Shown here: positions 56,991-64,000 of the stretch, piece after piece
Position numbering within the stretch: position 1 is the first letter of the stretch
Layout of the letters: each line of letters opens with the position of its first letter
Source: Phocoena phocoena
Taxonomy: Eukaryota > Chordata > Mammalia > Artiodactyla > Phocoenidae
Assembly: GCF_963924675.1 (NCBI RefSeq)
Contig: NC_089226.1
Location: 52,841,124-52,905,123 of the forward strand
Length of the DNA: 64,000 nt
Direction of reading: 5' to 3'
The notes under the pieces: generated by a model
Seen by the model: the letters and a program-made list of their open reading frames with translations, nothing else
Told to the model about the DNA's origin: nothing
The model's database searches: none
Program-made: the position numbers and the translations under genes

Positions 56991-57422
56991 CTTAAACAAA
57001 TGTTGCCAAAGAAATACAGAAGGAAAATAAGCTAGATCTCATTTATGAACCAAGGTATACAATCATTTGAAGTCTGTGGCTCCACACCAGGGTGTTCCCA
57101 CCTTCATGGGGCAGAGGCTACCCTCCTCTACCTCTCAGGAGAGCTCAGCCTAAGAGGTCCAGGAAGAGGCAGGGTCTTCCACACTGGCAGTCTAAGCCCC
57201 TTGCTCAGAATTCCTCATTCCTGTCTGGGGACTTGCTTTTACCTTTTTATCGAAGATCATGCTTTGCTCCTGAGCAAGGGATTGTGGTCTCACTGTGGCC
57301 CCCAAAGCCAACCACATCAGAATACAGTAGGTCTAACATGCATACTAGCAGGACACGTTCAGAGTCAGAGGTCATTGCATTCTAGGGAGGAAAAAATATC
57401 CAGGGCAGAAATAAGTCTGGAA
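56991..57422. other. Unique stretch
   Basis: A 130-codon plus frame (57045-57437) shows no domain and runs into a MIR. Not called as a gene. Confidence 0.45.
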
Positions 57423-57570
57423 AACCCTTATAGTTGAAAGAGCACAGCCTTTGGAATGAGAACATTGGCTTGTATTCTGACTCTGCCTCTGGCTAGCCAT
57501 GTGACTTTGGGGAAGTAACTTAAACTTGAACCTCCATTTTTTAGTAAAGGAGATCATAAAAACTACCTTC
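57423..57570 (+). mobile_element. MIR SINE
   Basis: ttgaaagagcacagcctttg, cttgtattctgactctgcct, ctagccatgtgactttgggg. Confidence 0.8.
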
Positions 57571-57613
57571 TAAGAAATATAGATAAGTTTCAGGAAGGAC
57601 ACGTGGTTATTCT

Positions 57614-57880
57614 TTTTTTTTTTTTTTTTTCTTTTCTTTGATTTTATTGATGCATAACTCACATATAGTAAAGCACACAGATCTTAGGGGCACAACTCGA
57701 TGACTTTTCACACAGTAAACAGCCATGGAACCACCACCAGATAAAGACAGAGAACGTGTCTGGTACCCCAGAAGGCTCCCTTCTGTTCCCGTCCAGTCAG
57801 TAACCCCTAAAGGGTAACCATTCTTCTTACTCCTTTAACCAGAGATTAGATTCCCAATACATGGTTTTTTGATAGATATC
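57614..57880 (-). mobile_element. Ancient L1M 3' end fragment
   Basis: T-run, then gattttattgatgcataact and catggaaccaccaccagata: same kind of sequence as 12395-12605. Confidence 0.6.
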
Positions 57881-58289
57881 AGTGTTATTTTTATGACACA
57901 GGTTGAGGCAAATGTCAGTAAATCATGAGCAGATGCTTCTTAAACAGTGACCCCATTCCAAAAAGATTTCTGGAATCAGTGATACATTAGAGGCTGCACA
58001 TCTTGGGATATCTTAGCAGTGGGAGGACGGGTAGTAATTCTGGGTCCATGAAGGGGAAAAAGTGTTCACTCTGCTGTGAATCCATGTGGAAGTGAAACCC
58101 AGCCTTGGTGAAATATCGTATCTGACACTTGAAAGGTGAAAGTGTGGAGGTTCATATAGATCACTGAAGAAAGCAGACAGACAGATGCAAAGTTTGCAGA
58201 AGAATATAAGATGATTTATGCAACATGGCATATAAAATTGTGAAGTACATTTACCTGTGTGCACTAAGCCTCCACACACACAACCTTCA
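57881..58289. other. Unique stretch
   Basis: No recognised element; an 88-codon minus frame without domains. Confidence 0.45.
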
Positions 58290-58810
58290 TCTTCTTTCTC
58301 ACTGTTACCTCCAAAAGCAGTTTCTAAACCATTCTTCTCTTCTACAATCCCCCAATCACTGCCTTTTCATTGACCTATTGTAGCAGCTTCCTAAATAGTC
58401 CTACCTTAAACCAACCCACCCTGTCTCTAGGATGACTGTTCTCAAAACACATTGAATCTTAGCTTCCCCTTCTTGAGAACCAGTGGCTACATTTACTTCG
58501 AAGTTAAATACCAATCTGAATATTATGTACAAGCTCCTTCCTTAACTCTCCCTCCCATCACATAGTCTTAAATCCAAACACTCTTTTCCATTCACTCTAG
58601 GCAAATCCGGCACCACTGCTTCCTGCACTCCGGAGCTTCCCTGGCTTTTCCCTGGCATGCCCTTTCTGTCTTCTAATACAACTCTAATCCTATATCAAGT
58701 CCATGACAACTGTCACTCTTCTGTTGAGCCTTCTTCCACCCAACTCCACTTTGACCAGACAGAATCCACACCTCCCTCCACTGTATATCTCAAGGCCTTA
58801 TTTACATAAG
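58290..58810 (+). mobile_element. L2 3' region (diverged)
   Basis: acctattgtagcagcttcct, ccagtggctacatttacttc, tccctggcatgccctttctg, gagccttcttccacccaact are L2-like words in the right order. Confidence 0.6.
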
Positions 58811-59126
58811 TCATGGAGCCTTTGTCATGCTGTACGACGTTTAGCTGGCTGTATACCTGACCATCACTGCATAAGCCGGCTCAGCTGTGAGGCATTTGGC
58901 AAGTACAGGAAAGGGAAGGAAGCCGGGAGCAATCTGCACTAGGTTAAAGGGATGAGATGCCCATGGACGCTGCCTTCCTAATGGGATCCACCTGCCCAAA
59001 TCTCAGGTGCCCAGGGTGGGTGGCAAGGATCATGAATTTGGTCTTAATGAGGTATGGCATCATTCTCTGAGGGGTTTTAACTGGAAGGTGGGACACAACA
59101 GCCAGGAACTCGAGGTAGAGATGTGT
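58811..59126. other. Unique stretch
   Basis: No recognised element. Confidence 0.45.
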
Positions 59127-59397
59127 GGTAGGCAGAATTCTAAGCTCTGCCCCATGGTTTCCTGACCCCTGATGTACATGTGCAACACAATCCCCTGTAC
59201 TATGAATATGATGACTTTTATTCTCATTATCAGGTTGTGTTAAATGGCACCGTTGGCCTTAACATAAGGAGATTACCCACGTGAAACAGAGCCACAATGA
59301 ATTATATCGTTGTGAGTGAGAAATCTCTTTTGTTAGCCACTGAGATTCTGGGGTTATTCGTTACAGCAACATAGGCTACCAATGGCTGTGTGACAAC
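59127..59397 (+). mobile_element. Ancient LTR-like repeat with internal deletion
   Basis: Head gtggtaggcagaattctaag and tail ttgttagccactgagattct ... gttacagcaacatagg are typical of an old mammalian LTR (MaLR/MLT-like). The middle is missing. Class tentative. Confidence 0.55.
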
Positions 59398-59842
59398 CAG
59401 TGAAATCTTTATCAGGCAATTTTACCTACCCTTGAACAATGGTACTTGCTTCTTGATATAGTGTATTTATATTGTATCTTTAATATATTAGTCATGGAAG
59501 AGCAACTGTAGTTGGAGACCATAGCCCTTGATTATTTTCAGCAAAATCCTTTCCTAAATTTTGTTTTTTTAATAAATAAAGGCACGTAGCATCTAAAAAA
59601 AATGTTTCACAAAAGTATGTTTATTATTATAAAATTTAGAAAATACAGAATTAGAGAAAAAAGAAAGTAACAATGCCCCATGATCCCACAGCCACTATTG
59701 ACATTGGTGATGATCCTTTCAGCCTTTCTTCTTCTGTCATATACATACGTAGTTCTCTCTCTGTCTCTCTTTGTACATATGTGTGTGTATATATCTTGAT
59801 ATATATACTTACATACATATCTATAAATTTTTTTAATAAAAT
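59398..59842. other. AT-rich spacer with TA/GT repeats
   Basis: Contains ataaaatttagaaaatacag-type words, possibly a very old LINE, and TATA/TGTG simple sequence at 59775-59835. Confidence 0.4.
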
Positions 59843-60325
59843 AAGGAGATTACCTGGATAGGCCTGACCTAGTCACATGAGCCCTTGGAAAGCACAGAGA
59901 TTTCTCTGGCTGGGCGTGGAAGGAAGGGGATGTCAGAGAGATGGGAACCATGAGAGGATTTGATATGAAGAGGTTCCCCACTGCGAACTAAAGGGGCTCT
60001 TATGGCAAGGACATGAGAGTGGCCTCTAGGGGCTGAGGGTGGTCTTCTGCTGACAGCTAGCAAGACAGTGGGGACCTCACTCCTAGGACTGCCAGGAGAC
60101 AAAGTCTTACAACCACCTGTGTGAGTCTGGAAGCAGATCTTTCCTTAGTAGGGCCTCTAGATGAGGAAGCAGCTGGCTGACACCTTGATTTCAGCTATGA
60201 GACCTGAGCAGAGGATCCAGCGAACATGTGCTGAACCCCTAACTCATGGAAACTGGGAGATAACAAATTTATATTGTTTGAAGCCCCTACATTTGTGGTA
60301 GCGTGTTGTGCAATAGAAACAAAGG
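59843..60325 (+). mobile_element. Ancient LTR-like repeat, headless second copy
   Basis: Starts ataaggagattacctggata, runs through ctgacaccttgatttcagct and actgggagataacaaattta to tttgtggtagcgtgttgtgc. It lacks the head seen at 59127 but keeps the middle that the first copy lacks. Confidence 0.6.
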
Positions 60326-61335
60326 CAGGATGATATGTACGATCCAGTATGGTGGGAATTTCACCAGTCTCCATGATTTACTTAGATTCATGTAACCCTG
60401 AGCTAGAAAGCTGTGGGGAGGAAGAGGGTCTGGCCCAAGTCATGTGGGATGGGGGCTCTGGCCAGGCCTCTAGCTTCATGGGAGATACTTGGAGTGCATT
60501 CAGGAAATGAAAGCTGAATGCAAGCTGAAGAAATAAGGATCAGTGGGATGGTTTACCTTGTCGGGTGTGAGATGCTATGGATCATTCTAGACACCAGAAA
60601 TCAGGTTAGGGCAGCCAGACTAATGCCAGAACCCATCTGCTAGAGACACCGAAGTCTTCTTTTCCTGCCCGTCCAGAGCTACTCTTGGCTGAGTCAGCTG
60701 TGTAAATGTCCTCAGGACTAAAGAGTGGAGAGGGCTGAGAAAGGCAGAGACACAATCTCTGCCCCCCAACTAGAGTGTAACTTGATAATTCTGCTCTGGA
60801 GGACTTTGCTTTATCCATCTTGGTAGCCTTAGCATCAGTAGCAAAATGTGGAATAAGTAGGTTCACACTATTTGTCAAGTGGGAATTGTAGAAATGCCGC
60901 ATGTAGAATTGAAAGCCTCTAACTGACCCATTTGGCCCCTTTTATCATTTATTGTGCTTTAATGGAAACACTATGAGGTTTGTAGCCGGACAGATGTGAG
61001 TGCAAGTCCTGGTCACCATCATTAACCTTGCTGAACCGTAATCTCCAGAGTCCCTGCTGCAGGCTGGGCTTTTGAGGTGGCCAGCGCCAAGCAGAAAAAA
61101 ACAGGCTGTTCGTTTGTGGTTCCTCCAACAGAACTCCCGATGAGCTTTCAAACTGGGAAGCTGCTGGGTCTGAGTTAATCCAAGAAATGTTGTAATTGAC
61201 ACAAATATGTGAGTTTTGTTGTTTTCTCTTACATTTAGATGGTATTTACATTCTCATTTTTTTAAAGTGAGGATATAACCATGTGAAATGAGGGGCTTCA
61301 GGACATCAGTCATGGGCATAGAGAGGACACGGTCC
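60326..61335. other. Mostly unique stretch
   Basis: No confident repeat; short frames of up to 98 codons without domains. Confidence 0.45.
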
Positions 61336-61650
61336 CTTACGACTGGCCGAGTCTCCATCAAGCTCTTTGCTAGTTGCTTTACGTCTACTGGGTTTGTGAA
61401 CTTAGATAAATTAGGAAGTGTCTACAACTCAAGTTTCCTCAACCGTAAAGTAGGGTGTTATGCAAATTGTATATTATGCAAATTAAGTTTGTTACTATTT
61501 GTAAAGCATCCTGGTGCTATATAAGTTCTAGATATATATATAGATATATAAATACCTCATTATTTTCACTACAATCCATGGAATTAAACAATACGATGCC
61601 CATTTTGTAAGTGAAGAAATTGGAGCTAAGAGAGGAGAGGGGAGATTTAT
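61336..61650. mobile_element. MIR-like pieces (weak)
   Basis: tgaacttagataaattagga with caagtttcctcaaccgtaaa (plus order, about 61397-61455) and cccattttgtaagtgaagaa (reverse order, about 61600-61620). A TA-rich patch lies at 61530-61552. Confidence 0.45.
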
Positions 61651-62329
61651 ATTAAAACAAAAGTAAGCAACCCAAGGTAGCATGCATATATTTATTTAAA
61701 AAAAAGAAAGCCTTGATTAATATCAAATCATCACACATTAGCTCAACTCCTAATTGAATACAAGGCAATGTACAAATTTAATCACACCTGGCTTCCCTAA
61801 TCGTAATGTTGGAAAATGGTGCAAACGCATTCATTGTTGGGCTTCATTTTCAGACCTTTGTTGTTCAATAGAAATCCAGATTTGGAAGACTATTCCTGAA
61901 AGCAATGTCAGTTTCTTCCTGGAACGTTAAGCTGATCACCTGCGGGGGGAAGTGACAGTGGTTCACAGGTGGCCAGTTGTCCTGCACAAGTCCAAAATCA
62001 GGAAACAACAACTCAAAACCCTAAAATTTTTATTCCACACAGTTTATTAGTAGTATTTCATTTCACGTGGACATCAGTCACGATAGTTTGAACTATGTAA
62101 AATATCAGCCTTCTCACAGATATTATATAGGAAAATGTAGGCTTCTATTTATCTCTTTTAAAACTAACTTAAAAGGTTGTGCACATCTGTCATCAAGCCA
62201 CATGAATAAGCCTGATTTTATTTCTGTGTTTCAGACAAAACTCTCAGACATATTAACAGATGGTGCTAGGTACATGAACGTAACAGCAGTCCCTTAGATC
62301 TCTTCACATTTTTATCTATGATTATGTAC
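61651..62329. other. Repeat-poor AT-rich stretch
   Basis: No recognised element. Around 61690-61900 the sequence is AT-rich with TTAAT/ATTA words and could be conserved non-coding DNA; unsupported without alignment. Confidence 0.4.
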
Positions 62330-62490
62330 TTTATCATACATTATCTCCTTGAGCCTAACAGCAACTCTGAAATGTAGATAATAGTTGTCTCATTTTGTAG
62401 ATGAGAAAACAGAGAGATCATGTTATTTTCCCAAGGTCACACAGCAGTTAAGGGGTAGTTAATCCTGAGGCCCATGGCTGCCAATTTCAC
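62330..62490 (-). mobile_element. MIR SINE
   Basis: Reverse MIR: tctcattttgtagatgagaa, then ttcccaaggtcacacagcag. Confidence 0.82.
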
Positions 62491-62569
62491 TACACCCAGG
62501 GAGTTAACACATACTCATTTGTTCATTCACTTACCCTTCAATTCAAATATAATTTGTCCTAACAATATC

Positions 62570-62785
62570 AACAGAAACAAAAATAGTTAATCTCTATGGG
62601 CCAGGCACCACGCTAAGTACTTTCTCTGCATTATGCCATTTAATCCAAGCAACCGCTCTTTAAGGTAGGTAGTATTGTATTCCCCATATTAAAGAAAAGT
62701 AACTGAAGTTCAGAGAAATTGAATGTCTGACTCAAGATCAGACAGCTAGTAAGTAGAAGAGCCAGGAATGAAATCAAGATTTTTT
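62570..62785 (-). mobile_element. MIR SINE
   Basis: Reverse MIR with tail: gggccaggcaccacgctaag, ttaatccaagcaaccgctct, gatcagacagctagtaagta. Confidence 0.85.
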
Positions 62786-62824
62786 TTCTTCAGTGTTTGT
62801 TCCTCACCTAAGCCCTTTATATAT

Positions 62825-62960
62825 TCACTCATTCATGCTTTCATCATTTATTCAACAACAGTAGTGCCTCTAAGGGCCATATGTTGTGCAAGGAGCTGGG
62901 GAGACAGCAGTGATAAAATGCTTGTTTTGGGGGGGCCTACAGACTAGCGTGGATTGAACT
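62825..62960 (-). mobile_element. L2 tail (antisense)
   Basis: tcatttattcaacaacagta, aggagctggggagacagcag, gggcctacagactagcgtgg. Confidence 0.6.
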
Positions 62961-63249
62961 AAGAAACAAGGGGATGTTGGGTTGTATTGGATTACATTGG
63001 ATGGACTTGGATTTAATTTGGTCTGAAGTGAACTGAACTGAAGTCATGTGTATTTCTCATTCAGAACTGACAGGTTAGAAACAATAAAGCTCTTTTGCTC
63101 TGGAAATAGTCACCATCAGGAAGTGAGTAACCCACTATTTCAGGATTCCTGTGAAAACAAAATGAGACTCGTCTGTAAAGGGCAGCAGAGGTGGTTTGGG
63201 TGGGTGTAAGGAGAACATCTGACCCTGTGGTTTGACCTGCAAAATCGGG

Positions 63250-63400
63250 GCATTCATTGTGCAAATAGCACCAACTACTGTACTAACATTAGGACTTTAA
63301 GAAGAATACGTCCTGGTTGCTGCTTTCCAAGAGCTTACAGCCTAGAGATGGTGATGTGAAGAGGGAAGTTCAGAAGGGTGTCAGGGCTTCAAGATATTGC
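63250..63400 (-). mobile_element. L2 tail (antisense)
   Basis: aaatagcaccaactactgta followed by ctttccaagagcttacagcc and tagagatggtgatgtgaaga. Confidence 0.5.
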
Positions 63401-63564
63401 TCTACTTGATCCTATCTGGGCTGAATGCACGCTAAAGGTCAGAGAGTAAGGCAAGAAAAGCTGGCATTCTGGCATTTATATTTTTAAGAAAATTATGCAG
63501 GAAGGAATCAATGTTCCAGCTCTGCTATAATACATAACAAGTTACATTGTTCTGATGTCTCAGA
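63401..63564. other. Unassigned spacer
   Basis: No recognised element. Confidence 0.4.
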
Positions 63565-63745
63565 AACAGTAAGGGCTTTATAGAAAAGCACCATACCACT
63601 TCTGGTCTCTCAACTTAATAGTTATGTGACTTTGTGCCAATTAGTTACTCAGAGCTCAGGTGTCCTCATCTGCAAACTGGGGCCAATAATATCTATTTTA
63701 AAGAGCTTTGGTGAGAATTAATAATGATTATGTGTGCAAGTGTGC
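63565..63745 (+). mobile_element. MIR SINE
   Basis: cttaatagttatgtgacttt, cagagctcaggtgtcctcat, ctgcaaactggggccaataa. Confidence 0.8.
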
Positions 63746-64000
63746 TAGCACATCACCTTGATGCAAAGGAACAACTCACCAACATTAAATATCACCTCCA
63801 TTCTTATTCTGCAATAAAAAATTGGCCACCAGGACCCAGAAGATGATCTATTTGGCATTTCCTAAACTTTACGCTATAAAACAGGAGTCTGGGAACAAAT
63901 ATGTTTGAGAATCACTGTATACTGTGCTCAGTGGGTATCAACATATAACAGTTCTCAGATGCCCCGTATTACAGAAACTTCTTCTAACTTGTTTTCTGTG
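63746..64000. other. Right-edge stretch
   Basis: gtttgagaatcactg near 63903-63917 hints at the end of a hAT MITE. Otherwise unassigned. Confidence 0.35.

Overview
The window is non-coding mammalian nuclear DNA, almost certainly from a whale or dolphin. The main evidence is three copies of a tRNA-derived SINE of the cetacean CHR-2 type (27616-27821, 49206-49408, 50637-50854), together with L1 elements whose 3' UTR (for example 1866-2232 and 15207-15570) matches what I know of cetartiodactyl L1s. MIR, L2, old L1, MaLR-type LTR and small DNA-transposon relics fill most of the rest. I found no host exon, structural RNA gene, CRISPR array or prokaryotic feature. The family assignments come from recognition, not from a database search.

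Layout. Bases 1-10915 and 12885-29648 form an L1 'graveyard' of about 28 kb in which every large L1 lies on the minus strand. In the first block an old L1 (L1-a, 1-1845 plus 8971-10915) is split by a younger, nearly complete L1 (L1-Y1, 1847-8957) with a perfect 14-bp target-site duplication. L1-Y1 has one premature stop in ORF1, and two stops plus one single-base deletion in ORF2. Its 5' UTR carries a tandem duplication with a period of about 272 bp and a GC/CpG-rich segment. The second block is nested three deep. L1-c (12885-14420 plus 26821-29648) is split by L1-d (14421-15175 plus 22307-26820), and L1-d is split by a second young-type but more decayed L1 (L1-Y2, 15176-22306). A CHR-2 SINE also sits inside L1-c.

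From 29.7 kb to the right edge the DNA looks like ordinary intergenic or intronic sequence. It is dotted with diverged MIR and L2 pieces of both orientations, several L1 3' ends, LTR and hAT relics, and dinucleotide microsatellites. Between them lie repeat-poor stretches, such as 51760-52960, that could hold conserved regulatory DNA, but this cannot be shown from one sequence.

Most noteworthy oddities: a 36/37-bp inverted repeat pair 2.8 kb apart (44407-44443 and 47260-47296); a perfect 22-bp-arm hairpin (29956-30003); a 15-bp direct repeat flanking only a short oligo-T run, like a poly(A)-only retroinsertion (22415-22455); and the 5' UTR duplications of the two young L1s. Nothing here looks like a new protein-coding system. 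The interest is in retrotransposon structure and dating.
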